Shown: piece after piece, positions 34,769 through 44,765 of the stretch
Layout of the letters: the number at the start of each line of letters is the position of its first letter
How positions within the stretch are numbered: the stretch's first letter is position 1
NCBI GenBank assembly: GCA_046299555.1
Contig: JBKBHS010000001.1
Span: 1,178,001 to 1,242,000, forward strand
Direction of reading: 5' to 3'
Source: CALKJP01 sp046299555
Lineage (GTDB): Bacteria; Bacteroidota; Bacteroidia; JACCXN01
DNA: 64,000 nt
Translations under genes and position numbers: made by a program
Notes under the pieces: generated by a model
The model's database searches: none
What the model saw: the letters and a program-made list of their open reading frames with translations, nothing else
Told to the model about the DNA's origin: nothing

Positions 34769-36177
34769 AAAAACTTTTTACCCACTCATTTTTATACGCA
34801 ATAGGCCCTCAAATTCCAAGATTAGCCAGTATTTTTATTTTGCCATTAACCACCGCTTATTTAACCCCAAAAGATTATGGAATATCCGCTCTTTTAATGG
34901 CATATACCGGAGCAATTTCTGCCTTAAAAGATTTAGGAATAGTAATTTTGCTTGTAAATTATTTTTATCAACGTAAATTAAAATGGGTTATTTTATGGAG
35001 AAGATTATATGGTTATATATTACTTTGGACACCGTTTTACTTAATCATACAATCTTTTATTATTTATTTAGCATTACCTAGCGATGAAATTGATAATTTT
35101 TATATTATTTTATTAATTTATGCAATAACTAATTTAATATTTGATTATCCCATATTATTTGCAAGTAGGTATTTGCAATTTTCTCAAAGACCTCTTCCCA
35201 TTGCTTTAATTACGGCAATAGTAGGTTTAGTAGCCGTAATTTTAAATTATATTACAATAGTAGAGTATAAAATGGGATATATGGGTTGGATTGTTTCATC
35301 ATTTTTAGCCTCCTTTATTTCATTTATATTTTATGGATATTATACATTTATAAAATTAAATTTATGGCCGGTTTTTAAAATTCAAATTGTTCATGTAAAA
35401 AATTTACTTAAAATAACAATACCTGTAATACCCCATAATTATTCTTCATATCTGCTAAATACATCAGATAGATTAATATTAAATTCTTATAATGTTAGTA
35501 TAACTCAAATTGGTAAATATAATTTAGCATATAGTTTTGCGAGTTATTTTGAAGTTTTTACCACTGCAGTTGGAATGGCTGTTAGTCCAATGTATTCTCA
35601 AATGTTCTCCAGTAATTCGGAAAATAAAAATAAATCCATTAAAAAATTTACCTATTTGTTACAATACATATTCATAGCAATAGCATTTTTAGCTTCATTA
35701 TGGATTTATGAAATTTTCAATTTATTAATTTCTAATCAAGATTTAAAAGAAGCTTATCTGTATTGTCCAATTTTAATTATGTCATTTGCAGCAAAACCTT
35801 TTTATTGGTCATCTATTAATTTGTTAATTTATCATACCAAAACAAATAAACTTTGGAGAATTACTTTTATTGGTGGTATAATTAATATTTTATTAAATAT
35901 AATATTAATTCCTATTTTTGGTGTTTGGGCTGCAGTTATTAATACTTTTATAACAAATATGTTTATAAATTTTATTGGTGGACAATTAAAAGAAGTAAAA
36001 GAATTAGGACGTAAAAATTATAATGATTCATTATGGGTTATTTTAATAGTTATACTAACAATACTTTCAATAATTTTTATAAAACAATCAATTCTTAATA
36101 AACTTATTATAAGTTTTATTTTTGTAATAATTACAACAATTAAGATAAAATTTTTAAGCACTGAACTAAATAATTAA
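34762..36177 (+). CDS. wzx: Wzx-type oligosaccharide flippase
   Basis: A 471-residue polytopic membrane protein with about 12-14 hydrophobic segments spread along its length. The N-terminus (FLYAIGPQIPRLASIFILPLTTAYLTPKDYGI) is the typical start of MOP/PST-family polysaccharide flippases, where helix 1 is followed by LTPxDYG. It flips undecaprenyl-linked repeat units across the inner membrane. Together with the Wzy candidate at 54498 and Wzc at 26034 it defines a Wzx/Wzy-dependent pathway. Confidence 0.9.
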   Translation: MLKKLFTHSFLYAIGPQIPRLASIFILPLTTAYLTPKDYGISALLMAYTGAISALKDLGIVILLVNYFYQRKLKWVILWRRLYGYILLWTPFYLIIQSFIIYLALPSDEIDNFYIILLIYAITNLIFDYPILFASRYLQFSQRPLPIALITAIVGLVAVILNYITIVEYKMGYMGWIVSSFLASFISFIFYGYYTFIKLNLWPVFKIQIVHVKNLLKITIPVIPHNYSSYLLNTSDRLILNSYNVSITQIGKYNLAYSFASYFEVFTTAVGMAVSPMYSQMFSSNSENKNKSIKKFTYLLQYIFIAIAFLASLWIYEIFNLLISNQDLKEAYLYCPILIMSFAAKPFYWSSINLLIYHTKTNKLWRITFIGGIINILLNIILIPIFGVWAAVINTFITNMFINFIGGQLKEVKELGRKNYNDSLWVILIVILTILSIIFIKQSILNKLIISFIFVIITTIKIKFLSTELNN

Positions 36178-36183
36178 AGATAT

Positions 36184-37386
36184 ATGGCATTTGAATTTTT
36201 GTATGATTTAGAAAAATTAAAAAGTGATACAGAAGCTAATTTCGGAAGACCATATCAGCAATGTGCCATAAGCGTAATGGATACCATTGCTGATCCTAAT
36301 ATTAGATTTGATGAAAATGGTATTTGTAATTATTACTATGAATATAAAAAAACTATAAATGATTTAAGGCTTACAGATTCTGAATATAGAGAAATAAAAT
36401 TACAAGAGACTATTCAATTAATAAAAGCAAATAAAGGCAAAAATAAATACGATTGTATTTTAGGATTAAGCGGAGGCGTAGATAGTTCTTATCTATGCAT
36501 TTTAGCTAAAGAATATGAATTAAATCCGTTGGTGGTACATTTTGATAATGGCTGGAATTCAGAATTAGCCCAAAAAAATATCGAACATTTAATTAAAATT
36601 ACAGGATTTGATTTGTATACATATGTGGTAGATTGGGAAGAATTTAAAGAATTACAATTGTCATATTTAAAAGCATCAGTAGTAGATATTGAAGTATTGA
36701 CAGACCACGCATTTATGGCTGTATTATTTGAGCAGGCAAAAAAATGGAATATTAAATACATGCTTGCAGGTATGAATTTGGTTACCGAGTTTGTTTTACC
36801 ATCCTATTGGATTTATAATAAAGGAGACTTACAAAATATTATTAATATTCAAAATAGATTTGGAAATAAACCTTTCTCAAAACTTAAAACATATCCAAAG
36901 CTTAGTGTTGAAACATCATTTTATTGCAAAAATATTTTAAAAATGGAAGTTTTAGCACCATTAAATTATATTGACTATACTTATCAAGATGCTAAAAAAA
37001 TATTAGTCGAAAAATACTCTTGGAAAGATTATGGAGGGAAACATTTTGAATCAATATTTACAAGATTTTACCAAGGATATATATTGCCTTGTAAGTTTAA
37101 TATAGATAAACGTAAAGCACATTTATCTAACTTAATATTTTCGAATCAATTAACCAAATCAGAGGCAGAATCTATTTTAAAAAATCCACCATATGATTTA
37201 AAAATTATGGAAGAAGATTATTATTACATTCTTAAAAAATTTAATTTAAGTGAAGAAGAATTTTCAAAATTAATGCAAAGCCCAAGAATTGAACACGAAT
37301 TTTATGGTAAAGGAATAAACATAGTTGAAAAATACAAATTTTTATCTTTGCTTAAACCGGTTTATAAATTAATTTTAAATAAGTAA
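36184..37386 (+). CDS. N-acetyl sugar amidotransferase (WbpG/PseA/WbuX family)
   Basis: A 400-residue ATP-PPase family enzyme that converts an N-acetyl group on a sugar to acetamidino, using ammonia from a HisH/HisF2 pair. The PP-loop is LGLSGGVDSSYL (near residue 95), followed by VVHFDNGWNSELAQKNIEHL and LAGMNLVTEF. The N-terminal motif usually has two CxxC pairs around VMDT...FDExGVCNYC. Here it reads CAISVMDT and GICNYYY, so each pair retains only its first cysteine. The partner hisH/hisF2 genes are at 20576-21954. The target may be the nonulosonic acid, as in acetamidino-legionaminate, or a hexosamine. Confidence 0.87.
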   Translation: MAFEFLYDLEKLKSDTEANFGRPYQQCAISVMDTIADPNIRFDENGICNYYYEYKKTINDLRLTDSEYREIKLQETIQLIKANKGKNKYDCILGLSGGVDSSYLCILAKEYELNPLVVHFDNGWNSELAQKNIEHLIKITGFDLYTYVVDWEEFKELQLSYLKASVVDIEVLTDHAFMAVLFEQAKKWNIKYMLAGMNLVTEFVLPSYWIYNKGDLQNIINIQNRFGNKPFSKLKTYPKLSVETSFYCKNILKMEVLAPLNYIDYTYQDAKKILVEKYSWKDYGGKHFESIFTRFYQGYILPCKFNIDKRKAHLSNLIFSNQLTKSEAESILKNPPYDLKIMEEDYYYILKKFNLSEEEFSKLMQSPRIEHEFYGKGINIVEKYKFLSLLKPVYKLILNK

Positions 37387-37389
37387 AAG

Positions 37390-38478
37390 TTGTTAACAAA
37401 TAAGGTTATTCTAATTATTTCTCCTCAGGAATGGAATTCAATTAAAATATCAAAGCATTATTATGCAAAAGAGTTATCAAACTTAAATAATAAGGTTTAT
37501 TTTCTAAATCCAATTAAAACAGGACTTTTTTCTAATATTAGAAATGTTGATAAAAATATATGGGTGATAGATTTTAAACTACCAATCCCATATGTTTTTA
37601 AATTTAAATTTAGACCAATATATGATTTTATTTTAACTAATTATTTTAGTTTTTTTTTAAATAAAAAAAAGATACTTCCTCAAATAATTTGGGATTTTGA
37701 CAATACCCATCAATTTAATAATTATTTGATTTTTAAAGGTGCAGTTAAAATTTTTCATCCTGTTGATGCTTTATGCATTGATAGCAAAAAAATAAACAAA
37801 AAACCGGATATAATATTTTCAGTTTCAACTTTAATACTTAATAAAATAAATATTAATGTTCCCAAATATTTTATAAATCATGGGTTATCAAACACTTTTT
37901 TAAAAAGAGCTTATAAAAATTTAGAAGAAAATATTTTTGTAAAATCTATTAAAAATATTGGGTATAGTGGAAATTTAAATATTACAGCATTAAATTATAA
38001 ACTGTTTGAAAGTATAGTTGAAAAATATAATCAAATAAATTTTCATTTTATCGGGCCTTGTGATAATACTACTAAATTATATTCTATATTAAAAAAATAT
38101 ACGAACACTCATTTCACCGGAAATTTATTTGATAATGATTTAGTTGAAAAATTAAATCAAATGGATATTTTATTTTACAATTATATTAGTAACAATAAAA
38201 ACTATTTTTCAGATAATTCTCATAAGATTTTAGAATATTTATCAACCGGTAAAATTATAATAGGAAATAAACTTTTAGTTTATGAAAATTCAGATTTAAT
38301 ACTACAATCAAACAATGATAAAGAATTTATTGAACAACTAAATGAAATTATAAAAAATCCAACTAATTTTAATAGTATTGATTTGAATAAAAAAAAGATT
38401 CAATTTGCAATATCAAATTCTTATTACAATCAAGTAAAAAAGATTGAAAAGATTTTAATTGATAATAAATTAATTTAA
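37390..38478 (+). CDS. glycosyltransferase, GT4-like
   Basis: A 362-residue protein of the GT-B fold. The start is a TTG 3 bp after the upstream stop (LLTNKVILIISPQEWNSIKIS); no ATG exists near the N-terminus. The N-terminal half ends with a hydrophobic beta-alpha series. The C-terminal half has IKNIGYSGNLN, FHFIGPCDN and SHKILEYLSTGKIIIGN (near 272), the usual nucleotide-sugar binding pattern of GT4 enzymes, although the classic Glu-X7-Glu motif is not clear. Donor and acceptor are unknown. Confidence 0.75.
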   Translation: MLTNKVILIISPQEWNSIKISKHYYAKELSNLNNKVYFLNPIKTGLFSNIRNVDKNIWVIDFKLPIPYVFKFKFRPIYDFILTNYFSFFLNKKKILPQIIWDFDNTHQFNNYLIFKGAVKIFHPVDALCIDSKKINKKPDIIFSVSTLILNKININVPKYFINHGLSNTFLKRAYKNLEENIFVKSIKNIGYSGNLNITALNYKLFESIVEKYNQINFHFIGPCDNTTKLYSILKKYTNTHFTGNLFDNDLVEKLNQMDILFYNYISNNKNYFSDNSHKILEYLSTGKIIIGNKLLVYENSDLILQSNNDKEFIEQLNEIIKNPTNFNSIDLNKKKIQFAISNSYYNQVKKIEKILIDNKLI

Positions 38479-38486
38479 AATATAAC

Positions 38487-39527
38487 TTGCTCTTTTTAAC
38501 CCTACATACATTTCAATCTAAAGGAGGTATTGAAACTTTTAATCAATACTTTATTCATGCATTAATTAAAAATAAATTTATTTTTTATTCAATTTCTTTG
38601 CATGATAAAAAAGATGCTTCAATAAATCATCAACATAAGTCATGTAAAGGAAGTTACGTAAAATTTTTATGGAATATTATTAAATATTCAAAACAATCAA
38701 AAATCATAATTTGGGGACATATTAATTTATTACCGTTATTTATACTTTTTTATCCCTTATTTAAAAACAAACGTAATATATTAATTATTCATGGAATTGA
38801 TGTTTGGAATCCATTGTTTAGAACTAAATTAAAATTTAATGGAGTAAAAAAAATTGACGAAGTTTGGAGCGTAAGTCATTACACAAAAAAAAAATTTGTT
38901 GAAAATTATTCATTCCCTTTTGAAAAAATACACGTTTTTCCAAACACAATACAACCTAAACCATTTCAAAACCCAAATCCATATAATTTCAATCAAATAA
39001 AAATACTGAGTATATTACGTTTACAAAGCAAAGAAAAAGTGCTTTCTGTTTTACGAGTAATTGATGTTTTACCTGAAATATTAAAAAAACATGAAGTACA
39101 ATTTTATATTATAGGTGACGGTAAATATAAAACACAATTAGTTCAACACGTTTATCTTAAAGGATTAGAAAAAAATGTTTTTCTTCTTGGCTATGTTGAT
39201 AATACTGCGCCTTATTTGGAACATTGCGATATTTTTACATTAGTGAGCGATACAGAAGGTTTTGGAATAGTATTGCTAGAAGCTATGCAATTTGCCAAAC
39301 CCTGTATTGCCGCTAAAAATACAGGTTCAGAAGATGTTGTAATAACCGGTGAATCAGGATTTTTGGTTAATCCCGATGATGATTTTGATTTATATCAAAA
39401 ACTATTACTTTTAATCGAAAATAAAGAGTTAAGAATAAAAATGGGGGAAAAAGGAAAGGAGATATTTAAAAGTACATTTACATTTGAACATTTTTGTGAA
39501 AAACAAAAGCAATTATTGCTATTTTAG
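38487..39527 (+). CDS. glycosyltransferase family 4
   Basis: A 346-residue GT4 enzyme, again with a TTG start (LLFLTLHTFQSKGGIETF). The N-terminal KGGIETFNQYF loop binds the acceptor or diphosphate in this family. The C-terminal donor domain has KILSILRLQSKEK, FYIIGDGKYKTQL and TEGFGIVLLEAMQFAKPCIAAKNTGSEDVV (near 257), with the Glu-X7-Glu pair that binds the donor sugar nucleotide. It starts 8 bp after its upstream neighbour. Substrate unknown. Confidence 0.85.
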   Translation: MLFLTLHTFQSKGGIETFNQYFIHALIKNKFIFYSISLHDKKDASINHQHKSCKGSYVKFLWNIIKYSKQSKIIIWGHINLLPLFILFYPLFKNKRNILIIHGIDVWNPLFRTKLKFNGVKKIDEVWSVSHYTKKKFVENYSFPFEKIHVFPNTIQPKPFQNPNPYNFNQIKILSILRLQSKEKVLSVLRVIDVLPEILKKHEVQFYIIGDGKYKTQLVQHVYLKGLEKNVFLLGYVDNTAPYLEHCDIFTLVSDTEGFGIVLLEAMQFAKPCIAAKNTGSEDVVITGESGFLVNPDDDFDLYQKLLLLIENKELRIKMGEKGKEIFKSTFTFEHFCEKQKQLLLF

Positions 39528-39545
39528 AACTTTAATTTTATTTTC

Positions 39546-40640
39546 ATGAATCGTTTTATACCCATTTCACAACCTTCAATTACAGCAAAAGAAATTGACT
39601 ATGTTACCGATGCTGTTAAATCAGGTTGGGTATCATCACTAGGTAAATATATTGATCGTTTTGAAACCCAATTTGCACAATTTTGCGGCACTAAGCATGC
39701 TATATCTGTTGCTAATGGTACTGTGGCCATACACTTAGCACTGGTTGCATTAGGAATTAAAGAAGGTGATGAAGTAATTATCCCTGATTTTTCATTTATA
39801 GCCACCGCTAATGCTGTAAAACATGCAGGAGCAACTCCTGTATTTGCAGATATCGACCCATACAATTTGTGTATAAGTGTTGAGTCAATTCGAAAAAAAA
39901 TTGGTCCTAAAACCAAGGCTATAATGCCGGTTCATATTTACGGTCATCCTGCTGATATGCCTGCTATAAATGCAATAGCTCAAGAATTTAATTTATTTGT
40001 TATTGAAGATGCTGCAGAGGCGCATGGTTCCTCAGTAAATAATCAAAAAACTGGTTCATGGGGAATTTGTGGTACCTTTAGTTTTTATGGTAATAAAAAC
40101 ATTACTTCCGGTGAAGGCGGAATGATAACTACCAATTCGGATGAACTTAATGAACGATTGCGTTTTTTACGAGACCATGCTATGAGTAAACAAAAACGCT
40201 ATTGGCATACAGAAGTTGGTTATAATTATCGAATGACCAATTTACAAGCTGCTTTGGGAGTGGCTCAATTAGAAAGAGCCAATGAATTAATCTTAAAACG
40301 AAAAGAAATTTTTAATTGGTATAAAAAATATCTAAACGATATTAATGGTATAACATTAAATAAAACTTACCACTGGGCTGATAATACCTATTGGCTCGTT
40401 TGCATAGAATTAAATGGATACAATGAAGAAAAAAGGGCAGATTTTATGGCAAAAATGAAAGATGCAGGAATTGATACACGCCCATATTTCTATCCAATGT
40501 CTATGATGCCCATGTATCAAAAAGCCGATAATCCTATTACTTATTCAATATATCAAAAAGGAATTAATCTGCCTACTTTTTTTGATTTAACAGAGGATGA
40601 TGTAAAATATATTTGTGAAAAAATAAAAGAATTATATTGA
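39546..40640 (+). CDS. DegT/DnrJ/EryC1/StrS sugar aminotransferase
   Basis: A 364-residue PLP enzyme that aminates a nucleotide-linked keto-sugar. Motifs: GWVSSLGKYIDRFE, VANGTVAIHLAL, VIIPDFSFIATANAV, VIEDAAEAHG (Asp holding the pyridine nitrogen), FSFYGNKNITSGEGG (Lys near 183, Schiff base) and the HTEVGYNYRMTNLQAALGVAQL stretch. The family includes perosamine synthase, LegC and PglE, which make 4-amino sugars. No UDP-GlcNAc 4,6-dehydratase is visible here, so its keto-sugar may come from genes elsewhere. The acyltransferase that follows (4-bp overlap) could acylate the new amine. Confidence 0.9.
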   Translation: MNRFIPISQPSITAKEIDYVTDAVKSGWVSSLGKYIDRFETQFAQFCGTKHAISVANGTVAIHLALVALGIKEGDEVIIPDFSFIATANAVKHAGATPVFADIDPYNLCISVESIRKKIGPKTKAIMPVHIYGHPADMPAINAIAQEFNLFVIEDAAEAHGSSVNNQKTGSWGICGTFSFYGNKNITSGEGGMITTNSDELNERLRFLRDHAMSKQKRYWHTEVGYNYRMTNLQAALGVAQLERANELILKRKEIFNWYKKYLNDINGITLNKTYHWADNTYWLVCIELNGYNEEKRADFMAKMKDAGIDTRPYFYPMSMMPMYQKADNPITYSIYQKGINLPTFFDLTEDDVKYICEKIKELY

Positions 40641-41272
40641 AAATTATAGAAGAAATATTTTTATGGATTGAATTTTTAATTCGAAATCTTCCGGGATGGC
40701 TTGGAAGAAAAATAAGATATTTATACTATAAATACAGGCTTGGTAAATGTGGCAAAAATGTAATAATAGATACTGGTGTACACATACAAAACCCAAAAGA
40801 TGTTTACATAGGTGATAATGTTTGGATAGATAAAAACGTCATACTAATTGCTGGTAAATTAAATCATTTAACTCCTCAAAATACATTAGGTTTAGATTCA
40901 ATAAATATAGAAAATTTTGGGAAAATAAAAATTGGTTCAAATTCCCATATAGGGATAAATACAATAATTCAAGGACATGGAGGGGTAGTAATTTTAAATA
41001 ATTTTACATGTTCAGCGCATTGTAAAATATATACTTTATCTAATGATGTTCAAAAATCATATAATGGAACTTTTAGTGTGTCTAATAGATATATATTGAA
41101 CCAGATTTTTATTGAAGAAAACGTTTGGTTAGGATTAAATGTATCTGTTATAAAAGGGAAAATCCAAAAAAACTCTTTTATTAAACCAAATTCAGTTGTT
41201 GTTTCATTAATTAATGAGAATTCAATAGCTGAGGGCTTTCCTGCTAGAGAAATTAAAAAAAGATTTGAATGA
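40637..41272 (+). CDS. hexapeptide-repeat acyltransferase
   Basis: A 211-residue left-handed beta-helix acyltransferase. Its TTG start overlaps the upstream TGA stop (TTGA). A helical N-terminus (LIRNLPGWLGRKIRYLYY) precedes hexapeptide turns (CGKNVIIDTGVHIQNPKDVYIGDNVWIDKNVIL) and a C-terminal set (IEENVWLGLNVSVIKGKIQKNSFIKPNSVV). The likely catalytic His is in SAHCKIY. Related enzymes O-acetylate sugars or N-acetylate 4-amino sugars, and the preceding aminotransferase favours the latter. Confidence 0.82.
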   Translation: MKIIEEIFLWIEFLIRNLPGWLGRKIRYLYYKYRLGKCGKNVIIDTGVHIQNPKDVYIGDNVWIDKNVILIAGKLNHLTPQNTLGLDSINIENFGKIKIGSNSHIGINTIIQGHGGVVILNNFTCSAHCKIYTLSNDVQKSYNGTFSVSNRYILNQIFIEENVWLGLNVSVIKGKIQKNSFIKPNSVVVSLINENSIAEGFPAREIKKRFE

Positions 41273-42372
41273 AAGTACTAATTGTTGCAACAGGAGTTTT
41301 TTTGAAAGGAGGTATAGAACGTTATACTCGCTACCAATATGCCGCTTTACAAAAGATACTTGGAAGTGAAAATGTGTACCTTGTTTCACTTTTGGGTAAT
41401 AATACAGAAGGTGTATTTGAAGAAGAAATTGAAGTAGCTTACATTCAAGGAGGATTAACCTGGAAAGACAAGCTAATGTTTATCGTTAATTGTATTCGAT
41501 TAGTTAAAAATAAGGGAATACGATTATTAATAATAAATCATCGGCAATTATCTATAATAGGATGGTTAAGCAAATTTTTATACAACACTAAATATTTTAC
41601 CAACGTATATGGACTGGAAATTTGGAGTGGAATGAATGTAATAGAACGCTTTGCATTATTACGTTCCGATGCATTAATTGGTGATTGTAATTTTATTATT
41701 AATTATTTACAAAAACATTTCGATTATCCTAAAGAAAGAATGTTTTTGCTATATGATGCAGTAGATACCCAACGTTTTAAACCCAAAGAAAAAAATAAGG
41801 AACTCTTTAATAAATATAATATCCCCTCCGATAAATTTTTAATTGGAACAATAGGAAGACTGGCAAGAAACAAAGGTCATGAAATTATCATACATACTTT
41901 AAAAGAACTCCCAGACAATATTTTTTATATAATTGTTGGAGGTGGAAATCAAATGAATTATTTAAAGGACTTGGCTAAAAAAAACAATGTCGCTAATAGA
42001 GTTATATTTACCGGGCGAGTTCCGGAAGATGAATTGGTAGATTTTTATAATTTGATGGATGTAGTCGTGCTCTTAAGTACATTTGATAAAAATGAAGGAG
42101 AAGGATTACCGCTTGGATTAATTGAAGCAAGTGCTTGTGCTAAACCAATAATTTGTGGTAATGAAGATGGTTCGCAGGATGCTATCAGTCATGAATTTAA
42201 AAATGGATTTTTAATTAATCCCAGAAGTAAATCAGAATTAAAAGATGCTATATTAAAATTAAAGAATGATAATAAATTATGCAGCGATATGGGATTAAAC
42301 GGCAGAAAATATGTACTTGAAAATTTTGACTTTATTATTTTTACGAAAAGCTTAGAAAATATAATAAAATGA
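41269..42372 (+). CDS. glycosyltransferase family 4
   Basis: A 367-residue GT-B enzyme. The N-terminal acceptor domain has FLKGGIERYTRYQYAAL. The donor domain has IPSDKFLIGTIGRLARNKGHEII, FYIIVGGGNQMNYL and NEGEGLPLGLIEASACAKPII (near 275) with the Glu-X7-Glu pair. Overlaps of 4 bp on both sides show tight coupling with the acyltransferase and the FkbM methyltransferase. Its place in the assembly order cannot be read from sequence. Confidence 0.87.
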   Translation: MKVLIVATGVFLKGGIERYTRYQYAALQKILGSENVYLVSLLGNNTEGVFEEEIEVAYIQGGLTWKDKLMFIVNCIRLVKNKGIRLLIINHRQLSIIGWLSKFLYNTKYFTNVYGLEIWSGMNVIERFALLRSDALIGDCNFIINYLQKHFDYPKERMFLLYDAVDTQRFKPKEKNKELFNKYNIPSDKFLIGTIGRLARNKGHEIIIHTLKELPDNIFYIIVGGGNQMNYLKDLAKKNNVANRVIFTGRVPEDELVDFYNLMDVVVLLSTFDKNEGEGLPLGLIEASACAKPIICGNEDGSQDAISHEFKNGFLINPRSKSELKDAILKLKNDNKLCSDMGLNGRKYVLENFDFIIFTKSLENIIK

Positions 42373-43118
42373 AAAATTTGTTTAATAAAATATTATCTCC
42401 TATTGGATTAGAAATTCATGGAAAAAATTATATAGCAAAACTAAAAGCCGAATCTAATTCAAAAAATCCTTTCGAAGTTCAAAGAGAATATTTTAATCAA
42501 AAATCAATTAATGTTCAAACAATATTTGATTTAGGCGCTAATACGGGTATTACTATAAAAAAATATATCACTTATTTTCCTAATACAAAAATTCATGCTT
42601 TTGAACCAACTATTGAAATTAGAGATGAACTAAAAAACAATTTTTCAAACAATAAAAACATCATACTAAATTTTAAGGCTGTTTCTGATAAAAATGCTTC
42701 AGTTATTTTTTATAAAAATAAAAAAAACGATACTAATTCTATTTTTCCATCTGTAAAAATAGGCGCTTCATCAGATAATGCTTGCACGAACGAATATAGT
42801 TATCATGTAGAAACTATAACTCTTGATGAGTATTGTTTAAATTCAAAAATCAATGAAATTGATATTTTAAAAATGGATATTCAAGGTGCAGAACTTTTAG
42901 CTTTAAAAGGCGCTCAAAAACTTTTAGAAAATAAAAAAATAAAATTAATTTTTACAGAACTATATTTTAAAGAACAATATAAAAATCAAGCTTTATTTAA
43001 CGATATTTATTCTTATTTAAAAACTTTTGGTTATAAGCTTCAAGATTTTTATAACCCATATTTTGTTGATAATCATATTGCATGGTGTGATGTAATTTTT
43101 ACTCATGATGAAAAATAA
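42369..43118 (+). CDS. FkbM family methyltransferase (first of two)
   Basis: A 249-residue SAM-dependent methyltransferase. The SAM site is IFDLGANTGITIKKYI with AFEPTIEI as the acidic strand, and IDILKMDIQGAELLALKGAQKLL is the FkbM signature. Family members O-methylate sugars or polyketides. It overlaps the following, more divergent FkbM gene by 14 bp, so the glycan may carry two different methyl groups. Confidence 0.85.
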   Translation: MKNLFNKILSPIGLEIHGKNYIAKLKAESNSKNPFEVQREYFNQKSINVQTIFDLGANTGITIKKYITYFPNTKIHAFEPTIEIRDELKNNFSNNKNIILNFKAVSDKNASVIFYKNKKNDTNSIFPSVKIGASSDNACTNEYSYHVETITLDEYCLNSKINEIDILKMDIQGAELLALKGAQKLLENKKIKLIFTELYFKEQYKNQALFNDIYSYLKTFGYKLQDFYNPYFVDNHIAWCDVIFTHDEK

Positions 43119-43851
43119 AATTTTAAAATTAATTGCTCAAAAATTTCCTTATTTAGGTAAGTTTAAAAGATTTTTAACGGCATTAATACATGCAATTTCT
43201 CCTATTAAAAAAACTTATGCACAACATAAGGAAGATGAATATATATTCAATTTGTTAAAATACTATAACTTAAAAAACGCAATATATATTGATGTAGGAG
43301 CCAATCACCCAACTTCTATTTCTAATACCTATTTGTTTTATAGAATTGGATTGAACGGAATTGTTATTGAACCCAACAAAGAATTAATACAACTACATAA
43401 AATTTTTAGAAAAAAAGACATTCCTTTACAAGTTGGATGTAGTAATGAGCCTGGAATTTTTCCCTTTTATCATTCAAAAATTCCTGTTTTAAGTTCTTTT
43501 GATTATAGTACATTTAAAAACAATAAAATTCAATCTGAAAAAAATTATTGGTATAAAGAATACATTCCGATTTTAAAATTAGATGATATCATTAAACACA
43601 TTGATATTAAATTTAATTTTATTTTTTTATTAAATATTGATGTTGAAGGGCTTGATTATAAAGTATTGCTCGGAGCCGAAAATACAATTACTAAAACACT
43701 TTTTGTTTGCATTGAATTTAATAATGAAGAGCAAAAAAAACAAATAAATGACTTTTTAGAAAATAGAAATTTTACTTTAATGAACCAAATTAGTTGTAAT
43801 TTAATTTTTAAAAATAAAGACTTAAAATTTGAAAGTTATTTAAAAAAATGA
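43105..43851 (+). CDS. FkbM family methyltransferase (second of two)
   Basis: A 248-residue protein with the FkbM pattern: YIDVGANHPTSISNTYLFY for SAM binding, GIVIEPNKELIQLH for the acidic strand and LLNIDVEGLDYKVLLGAEN for the signature. It also has a typical N-terminal AQHKEDEYIFNLL segment. It differs clearly from the upstream FkbM protein, so it is not a recent duplicate. It overlaps the following gene by 4 bp. Confidence 0.83.
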   Translation: MMKNKILKLIAQKFPYLGKFKRFLTALIHAISPIKKTYAQHKEDEYIFNLLKYYNLKNAIYIDVGANHPTSISNTYLFYRIGLNGIVIEPNKELIQLHKIFRKKDIPLQVGCSNEPGIFPFYHSKIPVLSSFDYSTFKNNKIQSEKNYWYKEYIPILKLDDIIKHIDIKFNFIFLLNIDVEGLDYKVLLGAENTITKTLFVCIEFNNEEQKKQINDFLENRNFTLMNQISCNLIFKNKDLKFESYLKK

Positions 43852-44765
43852 ATTTTGTTATAGCCAATATACCACGAACCGGACTGGGGAATAAGCTATT
43901 TGTATGGGCTAATGCATACATCTTTGCAAAAAAAAATCAAAAAAAAATAATTGTTTGGGGTTGGGTGCATATCTCAAAAAATAACTTAATGTTTTGGAGA
44001 AAAAATAATAGAATATATGCCGGATACTTTAATAATAAATTAAACCTTTGGTATTTAATTGAATATTGGATTAGATTAATTTTATTTCGAAAATCTATAT
44101 GTAATGAAAATCAACTGGAAAATTGTAAGAATAGTAAAATAGTAGAATTTGATAAAATTCCGCACTGGAGCGATTTTTTTAAAGGCATAAGAGAAAATTA
44201 TGAGTTAGTAACGGAAGGATTTTTTAATATGCTAAAAAAGGATATATTAAATGAATATAAAAAACTTAAAAATCCGATTATTGCAGTGCATATCAGAATG
44301 GGTGATTTTAGAAAATTAAAACCGGGCGAAGATTTTAAAAAAGTAGGAGGAGTTAGAACTCCAATGGAATATTTTATAAATTGCATACAAGAAATAAGAA
44401 AAAAAACTCATCAAAACTTACCGGTTACAGTATTTTCTGATGGCAATAACGATGAATTAAAAGAAATATTAATGCTCCCTAATGTTGAAAAATCTGAAAA
44501 CTCAAAAGATATATTGGATTTACTTCAAATGAGTAAGGCAGAAGTAATAGTTTGCTCAGCAGGAAGCACGTTTAGTTTTTGGGCATCATTTTTTTCTAAA
44601 GCAATTGTATTAATTCATCCCGATCATTTTCATGCATATATTCGCCCTAATAGTATAAATTCTCAAATTTATGAGGGGCCTACACCCAACAACTGGAATA
44701 ATTGTCCTGATTTATTAGAAAAAAATTTACAATCTTTAAAAAATAAATATTCAAATCAAATATGA
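43848..44765 (+). CDS. GT11-like (alpha-1,2-fucosyltransferase-type) glycosyltransferase
   Basis: A 305-residue protein. The start NIPRTGLGNKLFVWANAY resembles the GGLGNQLFQ opening of GT11 enzymes, and IIAVHIRMGDFRK contains the HxRxGD motif that binds GDP-fucose in fucosyltransferases. VEVIVCSAGSTFSFWASFFSK-like sequence near residue 240 corresponds to the conserved C-terminal SxFSxWxA pattern. No GDP-fucose genes are in the window, so the donor could differ. It overlaps both neighbours by 4 bp. Confidence 0.72.
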   Translation: MNFVIANIPRTGLGNKLFVWANAYIFAKKNQKKIIVWGWVHISKNNLMFWRKNNRIYAGYFNNKLNLWYLIEYWIRLILFRKSICNENQLENCKNSKIVEFDKIPHWSDFFKGIRENYELVTEGFFNMLKKDILNEYKKLKNPIIAVHIRMGDFRKLKPGEDFKKVGGVRTPMEYFINCIQEIRKKTHQNLPVTVFSDGNNDELKEILMLPNVEKSENSKDILDLLQMSKAEVIVCSAGSTFSFWASFFSKAIVLIHPDHFHAYIRPNSINSQIYEGPTPNNWNNCPDLLEKNLQSLKNKYSNQI

